Source of the DNA: Photobacterium jeanii
Lineage (GTDB): Bacteria > Pseudomonadota > Gammaproteobacteria > Enterobacterales > Vibrionaceae
Direction of reading: 5' to 3'
DNA length: 64,000 nucleotides
Assembly (NCBI RefSeq): GCF_001650345.1
Contig: NZ_LVHF01000028.1
Location: 360,873-424,872 of the forward strand
Made by a program: the position numbers and the translations under genes. The notes under the pieces were generated by a model. The model saw nothing but the letters and a program-made list of their open reading frames with translations, had not been told where the DNA came from and searched no databases. How positions within the stretch are numbered: position 1 is the stretch's first letter; each line of letters opens with the position of its first letter. This document shows positions 8,986 through 19,746 of this stretch, one piece after another.

Positions 8986-9242
8986 ATGTGTGATTTTTTT
9001 GTCATTAGTCGGGCACTTTTCAGGCTTAGTACAGTCTATGTCTTTACCGAATAGTTGAGGTGCTATTGGTATTTGTATGGGCTTGGAAATGGGGCGAGCA
9101 ACTATTTACTAAGCGATGAGGTGAAATCCTTAAAAACGGTTCATTTTTTTAGTTTATGTTTGTCTTTAAATGTAATTTTTATGATTATCAATAGCCTAAA
9201 AAGGGTATACTGGACGGCTTGATTTTGTTTTAGGTGAATACG
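8986..9242. other. Upstream region of the 9.2-kb lipoprotein gene
   Basis: This stretch holds no open frame of note. It becomes AT-rich towards the lipoprotein start, as expected for a promoter region, but I cannot name a specific promoter with confidence. Confidence 0.4.
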
Positions 9243-10319
9243 ATGCGTTATGCATTATTAGGGTGTGCTTTACTATTAGCGGGGTGTAGTACATCAACGC
9301 CATTGAATGATCGTATTCTGGGTGATGCAGATTATTCTTTATCGACTCGCTTTACACCGGATCGTTTTGAGAGTGTAACGATCCAGCCTTATATTCAGTT
9401 TGATAAGCAGCTTCGTTTCTACCAAAAAACGACCGTATCTGATTTTAAGCGAGTAACGAAAGCCAGCACATTAGCAGCAGCAAGCCGCTACGATGATGTG
9501 TTTGAAGAGCCTCTAAACTCTAACAATCGCCACTTGTATCAATTTAAGGTGCACTTTGGTCAGGAGGTTGGCGGTACAACTCGTTATTTCTTTGTCTACG
9601 ACACTCAAGAGAATGGTGCCCGTTGGGTAATGAACTTACATCATGATGGCCTTGGAGCTGAAATGATGTTCCCAACCCGTTATCAAACGCTAAAAGAAGG
9701 AATGAGCTTCACCGCAAGTTATGACTTACCGCTATCTGAGGTAATTAGCTTGGCGCAGAAGCAAAAGGAAACCTTACTTTTCCCTGTGACTCGTTTAGTG
9801 AACGCGCTTGATGCTGATGTGATCACGGATGATGATTTTGCTGATGATGCGTTTAGTCGCTCAGTTTCGGCTTTGATTGATTACGAAGGTTTATTCCCGA
9901 TTGGTTTCTCATTCCATGAAACGTTACAAGGGGTTGATGTCGATACCGCCACTCAAGCGCAATTAGCGAGCCAGTGTGAATATCGGGTTGAAAAGACTTT
10001 TAGCCCACGTTCGCAACCTGAGTTGCTAAAAGTGCGAGATACCAGTTTTGAAGCTGTGCCTGTCGATGTGAGCTACAAGTATCAATTAAGTTGTGAAGGT
10101 CACAAGCCAGATACTTTGGCAGTAAATAGCCAGTTTTGGTACTCACCCGCTGTTGGCGTGGTGAAAACGGCGCGAGATGTGACCTTTACTGAGCTAGTAT
10201 CTGATGATCTTTTAGATGATGCGATGGCGTATTTAGATGATAAAGCCGCGTTTAAAAAAGAGTTATCGAAGATCCGCTTTACTATTGGTTCTGCTGTTAC
10301 TCGCGTGAAACCCGATTAG
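9243..10319 (+). CDS. Uncharacterised lipoprotein (358 aa)
   Basis: The signal peptide MRYALLGCALLLAGCSTS ends in a clear lipobox LAGC, predicting an acylated, periplasm-facing lipoprotein. I prefer the ATG at 9243 over the GTG at 9234, since TAGGTG then sits 6 bases upstream. The mature part is soluble with mixed alpha/beta character and two cysteines (in SQCEYRV and LSCEGHK) that could form a disulfide. I recognise no domain. It is monocistronic, convergent with the RTX gene and separated from it by a bidirectional terminator. Position between the secretion operon and the RTX gene hints at a link, but nothing in the sequence proves it. Confidence 0.8.
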   Translation: MRYALLGCALLLAGCSTSTPLNDRILGDADYSLSTRFTPDRFESVTIQPYIQFDKQLRFYQKTTVSDFKRVTKASTLAAASRYDDVFEEPLNSNNRHLYQFKVHFGQEVGGTTRYFFVYDTQENGARWVMNLHHDGLGAEMMFPTRYQTLKEGMSFTASYDLPLSEVISLAQKQKETLLFPVTRLVNALDADVITDDDFADDAFSRSVSALIDYEGLFPIGFSFHETLQGVDVDTATQAQLASQCEYRVEKTFSPRSQPELLKVRDTSFEAVPVDVSYKYQLSCEGHKPDTLAVNSQFWYSPAVGVVKTARDVTFTELVSDDLLDDAMAYLDDKAAFKKELSKIRFTIGSAVTRVKPD

Positions 10320-10379
10320 TGCTAACAGCACGGATCAGGTTTTGTAGCTGGATATCACTTTTTATCGCTGATATAAAAA

Positions 10380-10415
10380 ATAACGCCGATGCATTATGCA
10401 TCGGCGTTTGTTTTA
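10380..10415. terminator. Bidirectional terminator between lipoprotein and RTX genes
   Basis: A long near-perfect hairpin (AACGCCGATGCA / TGCATCGGCGTT) is flanked by A-rich and T-rich runs, so it can serve both convergent genes. Confidence 0.85.
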
Positions 10416-10431
10416 GTAACAGGTAGCGCGA

Positions 10432-13400
10432 TTAAATATCGTTGTCATTGAAGCTAATGTTGGCACTGTCGCTGTCACTCCAAATGGTAACTTCTTTACC
10501 TTCAGCGTTGCTAAAGGTGTAACCAGTGAGTGACTCGACATCGATATTTTGGGCTTCGTAGGCCGCTTTCAAATCGCTGTTCATGCTGGCATTGCTGCTG
10601 TCTAGGGTCCAACCAAAGCCTTGCAGATCCAGTGTTTCAGCACCTGAACATACAAATTGTCCGTTGGCTTCACCTGCAGTTTCATTGCTTAGTACCTTGT
10701 CGAGCGCAATTTTAAGCTCAGCATCGCTAGCGTTAACCACGACCCCTTCTATTTCTTGGTAAGCCGTTTGCGTCATGTCGATGATTTGGCTATCGCCATC
10801 GCTGCCAACAGAAAGTAAGTCGAAGCCTTCACCACCACTGAAGTGAACTGTAACACCATCGGTTTGGTCGATATCGTCTTTATCGAACACTAAGGTATCG
10901 TTACCAGCACCGGCAAAGAGTTGGTCAACGCCGTCACCACCATCTAGGGTATCATTGCCAGCTTGGCCGAAGATTAAGTCGTTACCTTCGCCACCTGAAA
11001 GGGTATCGTCACCAACACCGCCATCAATGTTGTCGCTGCCATCACCACCTGTAATGGTATCGTTGCCTTCACCGCCCGATAAGGTGTCATCGCCAGTGCC
11101 ACCGTCGATAATGTCATTACCTACATCACCATAGATGCTGTCGTTGCCACTATCACCATAGAGTTTGTCGTCACCTTGCTCACCGTAGATGACATCGCTG
11201 CCGCTACCACCTTTAGCGGTATCGTTATCGACACCAGCGAAGATCACGTCGTTGCCGCCATCCCCTTTGATAAAGTCAGCACCTTCGTTGCCGTATAAGG
11301 TATCGTTGCCTGAGCCACCATAGAGACTATCGTTACCCAGACCACCTGTAAGTTGGTCATCATTGTTTTGACCATACAGTTTATCGTTACCTTCACCGCC
11401 TTCCAGCACGTCATTACCGCTACCTGCGTAGAGCTTATCGTTTCCTTCGCCACCGGTTAGGGTATCGTCACCGGCACCTGCATTGAGGTAATCATCGCCA
11501 ATACCACCGTCGAGTTGGTCACTACCACTGCCAGAGTAAATGGTATCGTTACCTTCTTCGCCAGAGACTTGGTTAGCACCATCGCCAGCACTGATATAGT
11601 CATTACCTGTGCCACCTTTGATGGTATCGTTGCCGCTACCTGCGTACAGTTTGTCGTTGCCTTCACCGCCTTCAAGGGTATTGTTACCGTCACCTGCATT
11701 AATGGTGTCAGCGCCGTCGCCACCGTAGAGCTTATCATCACCACCGCTGGCAGTTAGGGTATCGTCACCTAATCCACCTGTTAGGGTGTTATCACCCGCA
11801 CCTGCATTGAGGTCATCGTTACCCTCACCACCATCGAGAATATCGTTGCCTGCACCAGCTTCTAAGGTGTCATTACCAAGACCACCACTTAGCGTATTGT
11901 TACCAGACTCAGCGGTAAGAATATCATCGCCTTCGCCGCCATCTAGGCTGTCATTACCTGCGCCCGCATTTAAGGTATCGTCGCCAAGCCCACCTTCAAG
12001 GGTATCGTTGCCGTCAAAGCCTTCAAGACGGTCATCGCCGTCATCGCCACGTAAGATGTCGTTGCCTGAACCACTATACAAGGTATCGTCATCATCACCG
12101 CCAGATAGTGTGTTATTACCTGCTTCTGCGTGAAGTTCATCTTTACCAGCGCCGCCAGACAGGGTGTCATCGCCTAAGCCTGCAAATAGTTTATCGGCAC
12201 CTTCGCCACCGAGTAGGGTATCGTCACCATCTCCACCAAGCAGTAAGTCATCACCGTCATCGCCCGATAGGGTATCGTGACCTGCGCCGCCTTCGAGTTG
12301 GTCAACACCAGCGCCACCTGAAAGGTTGTCGTTACCTTCTGCGCCGTAGAGTAGGTCGTCTCCGCTACCAGCGGTTGCAGTATCGTTGCCGCTACCGCCA
12401 AATAAGGTGTTGTTACCTTCACCTAGATCTATGGTGTTATTACCCGCTTCGCCGTAGACCACGTCATCGCCTTCGCCAGCGTCCACCTTATCGTTACCTT
12501 CACCAGCAAAGAGGGTATCGTTACCTTTTCCGCCAGTAATGGTATCAGCATCGCCTCCACCGTAGAGGGTGTCGCTTGCGTCACTGCCGATTAAGGTATC
12601 ATCACCTTCGCCACCGTAAATTTGGTGACTACCTGTTGCCGCAGCAATCAAGGTATCGTCGCCAGCTTCACCGAGTAGGGTATCTTGACCGTCATCGGTT
12701 AGGGTATCGTTACCCGCACCACCGGCAAGGAAGTCAAAACCTTCACCGCCGACCATGGTATCTGCGCCATCACCGCCAAACAGGGCGTCGTTACCTGTGC
12801 CGCCTTCAAGGACATCGTTACCGCTACCTGCATCAATATGGTCATCACCAGCACCTGCGATAATGGTATCCGCGCCATCGCCAGCGTAAATCATGTCGTT
12901 GTCATCACCAGCGTCAATCTTATCGCTGTTGATACCGCCGTAAATGGTATCGGCACCTGTGCCAGCGGTGATGGTGTTGTTACCGGACTCACCGTAAATG
13001 GTATCGTTACCTTCACCGGCATCTATGGTGTCAGTACCCGCACCAGCATAAATGATGTCATCACCAGCGTTGGATGTGATGGTATCGTCGCCTTCGCCAC
13101 CGCCTAGAATGTCGTTTTCATCAGCACTGATCAGAACATCGTTACCAGCATCACCGTAGAGTTCGCTAATGCCTTCGCCGCCGTCAAGGTGGTCATTGCC
13201 TTCACCACCTGCAAGAATATCAATGCCTTCACCACCTAGCATGGTGTCGTTACCAGTACCACCAACAAGGGTATCGTTACCTTCGCCGCCCGTGAGCTTA
13301 TCATCGCCAGAGCCACCGAGTAGGGTATCGTGTCCTTCATGACCTTGAAGGTCATCATCACCGCTATTACCTTCTAGTAAGTCATCACCTTGGTGACCCA

Positions 13401-15393
13401 GTAATACATCGTCGTCGCCACCACCGTGTAAGCTATCGGATTCGTTCGAGCCTGTTAGCGTATCATCGCCTGCGCCACCGTATAGGGCACTCGCATTCAC
13501 ACCTGCGTTAATGGTGTCATTACCATCTTCGCCGTAAAGCTCATTGTTACCTTGTTGACCTTCGATTACGTCATCACCGGCACCAGCGTAAACTTTGTCG
13601 GCACCTTCATTGGCATAAATGGTATCGGCACCATCACCAGTAAATACGCTATCGTCACCTGTGCCCGCATACACTGTATCGCTGCCGCTACCTGCGAAGA
13701 TATTATCGTTACCTTCACCTGCGGTAATGGTGTTGTCACCATCGCCAGCGTAAACCACATCGTGACCGTCACCGCTGTCGATCGTATCGTTACCTTCTGC
13801 CGCGTAAACCGTATCGTTGTCTAAGCCGGTGTTAATGGTGTTATCACCGGCACCCGCAAATACGGTGTCGTGGCCATCGCCTGTGGTGATGTTGTCGTTG
13901 CCTGCATCGGTATAAACGGTGTCGTCGCCGCTACCAGCATCAACGGTGTTATTACCTGTTTCACCAAAGATGGTATCGTGACCCTCACCACCTTCGATTT
14001 GGTCATCACCTTCACCGGCATAGACAAAGTCATCGCCACTACCAGCTTTGATGATGTCGTCACCTTCGTTGGCATGAAGTACGTCGCTACCTTCGCCACC
14101 GTCGAGAATATCGTTACCTTCGCCACCAAAGAGTTGGTCACTACCTTCGCCGCCGCTTAGGGTATCGTTACCAACACCGCCATAAACCATATCGTCGCCA
14201 GCGCCACCAGAAACAATATCGTCACCTTGTTCACCAAAGACGCTATCGTTACCTTCGCCGCCTTCAATGGTGTCGTTATCGTCACCACCAAGGAGCAAGT
14301 CGTTGTCGGCACCGCCGTCGATAGTATCGGCACCTTCGCCACCAAGCACGAAGTCATCGCCCGCGCCTGCGGTGATCTGATCGGCACCCGCATCGCCGTG
14401 GATTTCATCTTTGCCTTCGCCGCCATCCAGAATATCCGTACCTAAGCCGCCGAAGAGTTTGTCATCGCCTGTGCCGCCCGACAGGATGTCGTTACCATCA
14501 TCACCTATCAGTGTATCGTTACCTTCACCGCCGTAAATAACATCATCACCTAGCTCACCAAGGAGTAAGTCATTACCCTCGTCGCCATACAAGGTGTCGT
14601 TGCCGTCACTACCTAGTAAGGTGTCATCGCCTGTGCCGCCATGTAGTTCGTCATCACCGTTACCGCCGATAATGACGTCGTTACCTTCGTCACCATAAAG
14701 CTTATCGTCATTGATATCGCCGTCGATGAAGTCATCGCCTGTGCCACCATAAATGGTATCTGAACCTTGTTGGCCAAATAGACTATCGTTACCTTCACCG
14801 CCAGTAATGGTGTCGTCATAGATGTTATGAGCAACAAATTCGACCGCTTCAATATCGGTGATAGGATTACCTTCAGGGTCAACCAGGCTAAAATTAACTT
14901 CTTGGTCAGGGCCAACTTGCTCTGAGGTATAAGTGATATCAACAACCAGTTCACCGGTTTCTGAAACTGTTGCTGGAACAGAGGTGATCACTTTGCCTTC
15001 AAGATCGGTGAGTTGCACCACCACAGAGGTGTACTTAGGATCAACCGTGAACTTGGTTGTCATTGAGCCTGTACCGTCAACTAAATAGTTGCCAATACGT
15101 GCTGTGTGTGTGATTTGCTCTTGCGGCTCAGCTGGTGCGGTATAGGTATAGACGGTCTGAGAATCGCCCCAGTCATCGCTTTTTGCGGGTTCTGCTGGTG
15201 GCTCTTCACCGTATTCAACATCACCAAAAATGGTATCGTTGCCTTTACCACCAGAGATTTTGTCGCTACCTTCGCCACCCGCTACAAAATCGTCACCACC
15301 TTTAGCTTCGACCTGATCGCTACCTGAAAGAACGCTAATGCCATCATCTTGTTCCGTTCCTACGACCTTGTCGTTTCCTTTAGTCCCTTGCAT
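10432..15393 (-). CDS. Giant RTX calcium-binding repeat protein, likely type I secreted
   Basis: A 1653-residue acidic protein made almost entirely of glycine/aspartate nonapeptide RTX repeats (GGxGxDxLx), which fold as Ca2+-loaded beta-rolls outside the cell. The ATG at 15393 has AGGTG 7 bases upstream and is better than the upstream TTG. A few repeats (about residues 5-72) precede an Ig-like insert (about 85-200: [31 protein letters not shown]), then repeats run to about residue 1480, on the order of 140 units by length. The last ~160 residues (from [12 protein letters not shown]) lack repeats and end in an acidic, hydrophobic tail like an uncleaved T1SS signal. No protease, lipase, adhesin or epimerase domain is seen. 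Context suggests a matrix scaffold. Confidence 0.92.
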   Translation of the reverse strand: MQGTKGNDKVVGTEQDDGISVLSGSDQVEAKGGDDFVAGGEGSDKISGGKGNDTIFGDVEYGEEPPAEPAKSDDWGDSQTVYTYTAPAEPQEQITHTARIGNYLVDGTGSMTTKFTVDPKYTSVVVQLTDLEGKVITSVPATVSETGELVVDITYTSEQVGPDQEVNFSLVDPEGNPITDIEAVEFVAHNIYDDTITGGEGNDSLFGQQGSDTIYGGTGDDFIDGDINDDKLYGDEGNDVIIGGNGDDELHGGTGDDTLLGSDGNDTLYGDEGNDLLLGELGDDVIYGGEGNDTLIGDDGNDILSGGTGDDKLFGGLGTDILDGGEGKDEIHGDAGADQITAGAGDDFVLGGEGADTIDGGADNDLLLGGDDNDTIEGGEGNDSVFGEQGDDIVSGGAGDDMVYGGVGNDTLSGGEGSDQLFGGEGNDILDGGEGSDVLHANEGDDIIKAGSGDDFVYAGEGDDQIEGGEGHDTIFGETGNNTVDAGSGDDTVYTDAGNDNITTGDGHDTVFAGAGDNTINTGLDNDTVYAAEGNDTIDSGDGHDVVYAGDGDNTITAGEGNDNIFAGSGSDTVYAGTGDDSVFTGDGADTIYANEGADKVYAGAGDDVIEGQQGNNELYGEDGNDTINAGVNASALYGGAGDDTLTGSNESDSLHGGGDDDVLLGHQGDDLLEGNSGDDDLQGHEGHDTLLGGSGDDKLTGGEGNDTLVGGTGNDTMLGGEGIDILAGGEGNDHLDGGEGISELYGDAGNDVLISADENDILGGGEGDDTITSNAGDDIIYAGAGTDTIDAGEGNDTIYGESGNNTITAGTGADTIYGGINSDKIDAGDDNDMIYAGDGADTIIAGAGDDHIDAGSGNDVLEGGTGNDALFGGDGADTMVGGEGFDFLAGGAGNDTLTDDGQDTLLGEAGDDTLIAAATGSHQIYGGEGDDTLIGSDASDTLYGGGDADTITGGKGNDTLFAGEGNDKVDAGEGDDVVYGEAGNNTIDLGEGNNTLFGGSGNDTATAGSGDDLLYGAEGNDNLSGGAGVDQLEGGAGHDTLSGDDGDDLLLGGDGDDTLLGGEGADKLFAGLGDDTLSGGAGKDELHAEAGNNTLSGGDDDDTLYSGSGNDILRGDDGDDRLEGFDGNDTLEGGLGDDTLNAGAGNDSLDGGEGDDILTAESGNNTLSGGLGNDTLEAGAGNDILDGGEGNDDLNAGAGDNTLTGGLGDDTLTASGGDDKLYGGDGADTINAGDGNNTLEGGEGNDKLYAGSGNDTIKGGTGNDYISAGDGANQVSGEEGNDTIYSGSGSDQLDGGIGDDYLNAGAGDDTLTGGEGNDKLYAGSGNDVLEGGEGNDKLYGQNNDDQLTGGLGNDSLYGGSGNDTLYGNEGADFIKGDGGNDVIFAGVDNDTAKGGSGSDVIYGEQGDDKLYGDSGNDSIYGDVGNDIIDGGTGDDTLSGGEGNDTITGGDGSDNIDGGVGDDTLSGGEGNDLIFGQAGNDTLDGGDGVDQLFAGAGNDTLVFDKDDIDQTDGVTVHFSGGEGFDLLSVGSDGDSQIIDMTQTAYQEIEGVVVNASDAELKIALDKVLSNETAGEANGQFVCSGAETLDLQGFGWTLDSSNASMNSDLKAAYEAQNIDVESLTGYTFSNAEGKEVTIWSDSDSANISFNDNDI

Positions 15394-15759
15394 AGTCACC
15401 TCGTTCAAATCAGACGGTTATCGGTTGATATGAAAATTGTTCGTTAGATACGTCGCTTATTTACTTAATGGCATAAAGAGTGCCAAGTTTGTGAATGCAC
15501 CTGCTGAAGTGAAATTCACTCAGGGTTTAAGCAAGGTTGAACAAGGGCTAATTGGTTGTTATTCAACGCTTGATAAGAAATCAGCAGCATAGATTCACTG
15601 TTTCATATCAAGGGTAGACGGGTTTTTAGGCATTGCCATCATAAATTCTAGATACACGGCGTGGTCACAAAATGGGAATAAGAACACAAATACATTGCTA
15701 ATTTTTGCAAAATGCGAAAAGTTGACGAGATGCTTATATCTCTGAAATGTAAAAGGAAG
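15394..15759. other. Upstream region of the RTX gene
   Basis: This 366-base stretch lies between the outer-membrane protein gene and the RTX gene, both on the minus strand, and presumably holds the RTX promoter. No terminator is obvious after the outer-membrane gene. An open stretch on the plus strand ending at a TAG near 15591 lacks a good start and ribosome site and is not called. Confidence 0.4.
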
Positions 15760-16755
15760 CTAAAAAGAAAAGGAATAGGCAAGAGTGAGAGAACCATCAA
15801 TAAAGCGCCCGGTATCTTTGCCGCGCTGAGATGGGTTCCAACGGTTACCTGAGTAGTTATTGTATTGTAAAGTGATAGTACCTGGTCGCCAATCAAAGTA
15901 GCCAAAGCCGTAAGTAAAATCAGGGTTCCAAGGTTGTTGCTGCGATTTATCGAAATAATAGAAAGCAGTACCGTTAACATACCAATTACCGACGATAGAG
16001 TATTTACAGCCAAGGCTTAGGGTTTTGTGTCCACTTTTATAACTGGTTGAGGCAAGGTCGAAATACTCAGGGGTATAGTTGAAGTCAACTTGGCAACCAA
16101 TAGCGCCATCATCGGTAAAGGTTAACCAATCAACAACGGGCTTGGTGACTGGAAATTTCCAACCTAGCGCCCATGTACCTTGATTGAAGTTGGTTACAGG
16201 TTGCTCTTCGGTTGCTTTAAAGCGGTTACCACCGTAATTGGAATACAATAAGCTAAAGGTATAAGGACGCCAATCGCTGTACCCAAAGACATAGGTAAAG
16301 TCAGGATTCCAAGGCTGTTGTTGTTCTTTATCGAAGTAGTAATAAAGCGTGCCGGAAACAAACCAGTTACCAATAATCACGTATTTGAGTGATAAGGTAG
16401 CAATGGTGTTGTTATTGCTTGGACCATTGGTTGCATTGGCTGGCACGTTGGCAGCTTCAGTCTTAAGTAAAGGATGACCAAGCCCTAAGTTGCCGCTTAG
16501 CCCTTTAAGCCAGCTGTCATCTTCGCTACGTTCCGCCCACTCTTCAAAGGGCACATCAAATGAGCTCGTTACCCCTTTCCAGATCAACTCTGACTCTGAT
16601 GGATCGTCTTGATCTTTATTGTCTACAACTGCCGCTTTACTGAAATTTGGCGAAACAGGGGCAGGAGCATGCTTGGCTGTTTCAGACAGGTATTCACTCG
16701 CAATAGTGGGGGGCACAGCTAAACAAAGGCAGGCGATAAAGCAAGGTTTTTGCAT
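15760..16755 (-). CDS. Outer-membrane beta-barrel-like protein with internal duplication
   Basis: A 331-residue exported protein; AGGGAGAG precedes the ATG and a signal peptide ends near residue 20 (PPTIAS). After a polar linker (about 25-115) the protein is rich in aromatic residues, alternates like beta strands, and ends in SLTLAYSFSF with a terminal phenylalanine, the classical outer-membrane insertion signature. Residues about 122-179 and 246-306 are clear copies of each other: GNWFVSGTLYYYFDK versus GNWYVNGTAFYYFDK, then QQPWNPDFTY in both, then DWRP. I do not know the family. It is divergent from the regulator that begins the polysaccharide operon, so a role as glycan or cargo outlet or surface anchor is possible. 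Confidence 0.8.
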   Translation of the reverse strand: MQKPCFIACLCLAVPPTIASEYLSETAKHAPAPVSPNFSKAAVVDNKDQDDPSESELIWKGVTSSFDVPFEEWAERSEDDSWLKGLSGNLGLGHPLLKTEAANVPANATNGPSNNNTIATLSLKYVIIGNWFVSGTLYYYFDKEQQQPWNPDFTYVFGYSDWRPYTFSLLYSNYGGNRFKATEEQPVTNFNQGTWALGWKFPVTKPVVDWLTFTDDGAIGCQVDFNYTPEYFDLASTSYKSGHKTLSLGCKYSIVGNWYVNGTAFYYFDKSQQQPWNPDFTYGFGYFDWRPGTITLQYNNYSGNRWNPSQRGKDTGRFIDGSLTLAYSFSF

Positions 16756-16994
16756 ATTCTCTCCCTAGAATTATCGCCAGTGTGTAGTCGTAAGGTACTA
16801 AAATACAACATTTATTATACCTTTATATGACATCAATCACAGTGCAAGAAGTTTTTGTCTGAATTTATGGTTAGAGGAGTAATAGTTACTAGACTTGATT
16901 TGTGATTGGTATGTTTTTGATTTGTTGACACAAGTGATTTATATGAAATAAGGTGTCTATACTTGTGTGGTATTGCAAAGATGGTGGTTTCTGA
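16756..16994. promoter_or_regulatory. Divergent promoter region of the polysaccharide locus
   Basis: An AT-rich 239-base region between the minus-strand outer-membrane gene and the plus-strand phosphatase gene. It must hold the promoters of both, including the start of the long 17-31 kb operon. No specific operator is identified. Confidence 0.5.
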
Positions 16995-18254
16995 ATGAAT
17001 GAGATTCTTGTCGTAGACGATAACAGAACCATGCTGATGTTTATGGAGCGTGTACTCTCCAAACGTGGCTTTAAAGTCACAACTGCAAATGATGGCACGC
17101 AAGCCCTGCATGTATTAGAAGAATGTCCAGATATCCAGTTTGTTTTAAGTGACTGGATGATGCCTGAAATGGATGGAATTGAACTCTGTCGTCGTCTTAA
17201 ATCAGGCAATTATTCTCGCTATATCTTTTTTGTGTTGCTATCAGGTAAAGACGATCAAGAGTCGATCATCAGCGGCATCAATGCAGGTGCTGATGATTTC
17301 GTAGTGAAAGATACCCATGTTGATGAAATTGCAGCGCGTATTAAAGCCGGTTTTCGTACTTTAGCGCTTCATAATGAAATAACGACTAAAAATGAACAGC
17401 TCGATAGTGCTTACGCCATCATGAAAAAAGACTTGGAGTCGGCAGGCGATATGTTGAAACGTTTGTTACCGGCAGAGCGAAAGTTATCGGGTGTTGAAAT
17501 CAGTTATGTGTCGATTCCGAGTGCCCAAATTGGCGGTGATATGTTGGGTTACATGCAGCTTGATGAAGACAATGTTGGCTTTTATTTACTTGATGTTGCA
17601 GGGCACGGGGTGTCATCGGCTTTGATGTCGTTTTCGGTCCAGCAAAGTATCGCCGTTAACTCAGGTAAAGGCTCAATTGTGAAATCGTCGATAGATCAGC
17701 CTCCTTATTATCAAATCACTCAGCCATCGAGTGTATTAAAGCAATTAAATGATCTTTATTTAAGTGATGATCATAACTTGCTTTATTTCACCATGGTTTA
17801 TTCCGTATTAAACGCTAAAACGGGCGAAATGAAATTCTCGATAGCAGGGCATCCGCCTTTGGTATGGCTACATGCTGCCACAGGTGAGGCTGAATTTATT
17901 GGTCAAGATAGTTTTGTGGTAGGGGCGTTTGATTTTGTTGATTACCAAACAGCATCACTACAGCTAGAGCCAGGTGACAAAATTTGGATTTATTCTGACG
18001 GTATTACTGAAGCTGAAAAAGGGACTGAGCAATTCTCAGAAGAAGGCTTTAGACAAACCGTAATGGATATAAAAGATCATCCAACAACAGTACAAACCGA
18101 AATGCTGGTCAATCGCGTGAGAGATTGGCAGCGCTGTGAACAGTTTGACGATGATGTGAGTGTACTCGTAGTCGAATGGACAGGTTATTCAGAAGGGGAA
18201 CAAGCATGCAATACGAAGTTTTCAACCAGGGTCAATGCACAATTCTTCAAATAA
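16995..18254 (+). CDS. Response regulator with PP2C-type phosphatase output (RsbU/SypE-like)
   Basis: A 419-residue cytoplasmic regulator. Residues 1-120 are a receiver domain with acidic pocket D8/D9, phospho-acceptor D53 (LSDWMMPEMDG) and a conserved K near 105. A short coiled linker leads to a PP2C/SpoIIE phosphatase domain (about 165-405) with metal-binding motifs GGDMLG, LDVAGHGVSSALM, YSDGITEA and FDDDVSVLVVEW. In partner-switching systems such a phosphatase dephosphorylates a STAS protein, and the next gene encodes exactly that. The family precedent is SypE/SypA of Vibrio fischeri and HsbR/HsbA of Pseudomonas. It opens the polysaccharide operon, and its end overlaps the STAS gene by about 49 bases. 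Confidence 0.92.
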   Translation: MNEILVVDDNRTMLMFMERVLSKRGFKVTTANDGTQALHVLEECPDIQFVLSDWMMPEMDGIELCRRLKSGNYSRYIFFVLLSGKDDQESIISGINAGADDFVVKDTHVDEIAARIKAGFRTLALHNEITTKNEQLDSAYAIMKKDLESAGDMLKRLLPAERKLSGVEISYVSIPSAQIGGDMLGYMQLDEDNVGFYLLDVAGHGVSSALMSFSVQQSIAVNSGKGSIVKSSIDQPPYYQITQPSSVLKQLNDLYLSDDHNLLYFTMVYSVLNAKTGEMKFSIAGHPPLVWLHAATGEAEFIGQDSFVVGAFDFVDYQTASLQLEPGDKIWIYSDGITEAEKGTEQFSEEGFRQTVMDIKDHPTTVQTEMLVNRVRDWQRCEQFDDDVSVLVVEWTGYSEGEQACNTKFSTRVNAQFFK

Positions 18255-18538
18255 AAGAGTCACGTTTCGATGCCAAATTGGCACCGGCTTTCCGTGCTGT
18301 TATTGAAGAAAAATCCAATGAAATTGATAGCCATCTAGTACTGGATCTGAGTGAAGTCCGTTTTATGGATAGCAGTGGTTTAGGTGCAGTGATGGCTGCT
18401 TATAAATTGCTAAAAGGTAAAAAAATCAGTGTGGTTAAGCCACAGCGTGCAGTGCAAGAACTACTAAAACTAACTCGTATGGATAAGTTAATTGCGAGCT
18501 ATGAATCAGTGGAAGATGCTGTTGCGACTGTTGCTTAA
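18206..18538 (+). CDS. STAS-domain anti-sigma-factor antagonist (SypA/RsbV-like)
   Basis: A 110-residue single STAS domain. I chose the ATG at 18206, with AAGGGG 8 bases upstream, over an ATG at 18176. The phosphorylation site motif is FMDSSGLGAVMAA, where one of the two serines would be phosphorylated by an RsbW-like kinase and dephosphorylated by the upstream PP2C phosphatase. It overlaps the phosphatase gene, which argues for coupled translation at a fixed ratio. No sigma factor is encoded nearby, so the target may be a protein of the polysaccharide machinery, as with SypA, rather than transcription. Confidence 0.92.
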   Translation: MQYEVFNQGQCTILQIKESRFDAKLAPAFRAVIEEKSNEIDSHLVLDLSEVRFMDSSGLGAVMAAYKLLKGKKISVVKPQRAVQELLKLTRMDKLIASYESVEDAVATVA

Positions 18539-18547
18539 GGAGTAGTT

Positions 18548-19732
18548 ATGAAGGGAATGATCCTCGCCGCAGGGAAAGGCACTCGAGTAAAACCCATTAC
18601 TCATACAATCCCTAAACCTATGATCCCTATATTGGGTAAACCTGTAATGGAGTCGATGATCCAGCTATTTGCTGCCCATAACATCGACAAAATTGTAGTG
18701 AATACGAGTCACTTAGCAGAGGTAATTGAGAACTACTTTGCTGACGGTCACCATTTTAATGTCCAGCTTTCTTACTCTTACGAAGGCGAGATGGTTAATG
18801 GCAAGTTTGTTAGTAAAGCCTTGGGTTCGGCTGGTGGGATGCGAAAAATCCAAGATTTTTCTGGGTTCTTCGATGAAACTTTCGTTGTGGTCTGTGGCGA
18901 TGCGTGGATTGATCTCGATCTGACGGAAGCGGTACGTCGCCATAAAGAAAAAGGTGGTATTGCCACTATTGTGACGCGCAATGTTGATATTAGCGAAGTG
19001 AACAAGTACGGCGTCGTCGTGACTGATGGGCATGGTCAGGTAACCAGTTTCCAAGAAAAACCGTCTCAAGAAGAAGCGTTGTCGACTGAAATTAACACCG
19101 GTATTTATATTTTTGAGCCTGCGATTTTCGACTTTATCCCGTCAGGACAAGAGTACGATATTGGTAGTGAATTATTCCCTGCGTTGGTTGAAAACAATAT
19201 CCGTTTCTTTGCTACTAATATGGACTTCCAGTGGCTGGATGTAGGTAATATCAGCGATATTTGGGGCGTAACTAGCGAGATCCTTCACGGTAAAGTACCT
19301 GGTTATCCGATTCCTGGTACACAGGTTAAACCTGGAATTTGGGTGGGCATTAACACAGTATTTGACCCTGACGCCTGCAATATTACGCCGCCTGTGATTG
19401 TTAGTAGCGGCTGTGAAATTCAACCTGGTGCCACTATAACAGGGCCTGCGGTTATTGGCGCTAACTGTAAAGTAGAAGCCAATGCAGTGGTTACTCAGAG
19501 TTTAGTGAGTGACTACATTCATATTTCTGGAAGTGCTTTCGTCGAAAATAAAACGGTCTTTGGTGATTACTTTATTAGCCATGATGGTTTTACTCAGTCA
19601 TTGGTTGAGATGGATGCGATTCACATGCTCAAAGATCGTAGAACGAGCCAACCATTACTCTCTCAAAATATGGGGCAAGGTGTCTTTATTCCGCAAACTG
19701 AGCCGGTAAAAGAAGTCACCACAGTGAAATAA
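18548..19732 (+). CDS. NDP-sugar pyrophosphorylase with left-handed beta-helix tail
   Basis: A 394-residue nucleotidyltransferase that should make an NDP-sugar from sugar-1-phosphate and NTP. The N-terminal Rossmann-like domain has LAAGKGTRVKPITHTIPKPMIP (residues about 5-27), the nucleotide loop and catalytic lysine region of the RmlA/GlmU/GMPP superfamily. Residues about 95-110 hold GGMRK and a VVCGDAWIDLD sugar-metal motif, and TEINTGIYIFEP is also conserved. The C-terminal part is a hexapeptide repeat helix. The base and sugar (GDP-mannose, UDP- or ADP-glucose) cannot be decided by eye. Its place between the STAS and kinase genes, 9 and 14 bases from them, ties sugar-donor supply to the polysaccharide operon. 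Confidence 0.88.
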   Translation: MKGMILAAGKGTRVKPITHTIPKPMIPILGKPVMESMIQLFAAHNIDKIVVNTSHLAEVIENYFADGHHFNVQLSYSYEGEMVNGKFVSKALGSAGGMRKIQDFSGFFDETFVVVCGDAWIDLDLTEAVRRHKEKGGIATIVTRNVDISEVNKYGVVVTDGHGQVTSFQEKPSQEEALSTEINTGIYIFEPAIFDFIPSGQEYDIGSELFPALVENNIRFFATNMDFQWLDVGNISDIWGVTSEILHGKVPGYPIPGTQVKPGIWVGINTVFDPDACNITPPVIVSSGCEIQPGATITGPAVIGANCKVEANAVVTQSLVSDYIHISGSAFVENKTVFGDYFISHDGFTQSLVEMDAIHMLKDRRTSQPLLSQNMGQGVFIPQTEPVKEVTTVK

Positions 19733-19746
19733 TAAGGAGCTGCTCG

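Noticed and set aside
10530..15327. Many long open frames on both strands inside the RTX gene
   Set aside because: They are shadows produced by the repetitive Gly/Asp codons; translations are low-complexity and lack starts with ribosome sites.
10432..15393. Possible CRISPR-like or satellite array because of dense repetition
   Set aside because: The repeat period is 27 bases in a continuous reading frame with RTX consensus; there are no unique spacers.
15437..15591. Open stretch on the plus strand upstream of the RTX gene
   Set aside because: No ATG, no ribosome site and no similarity that I recognise.
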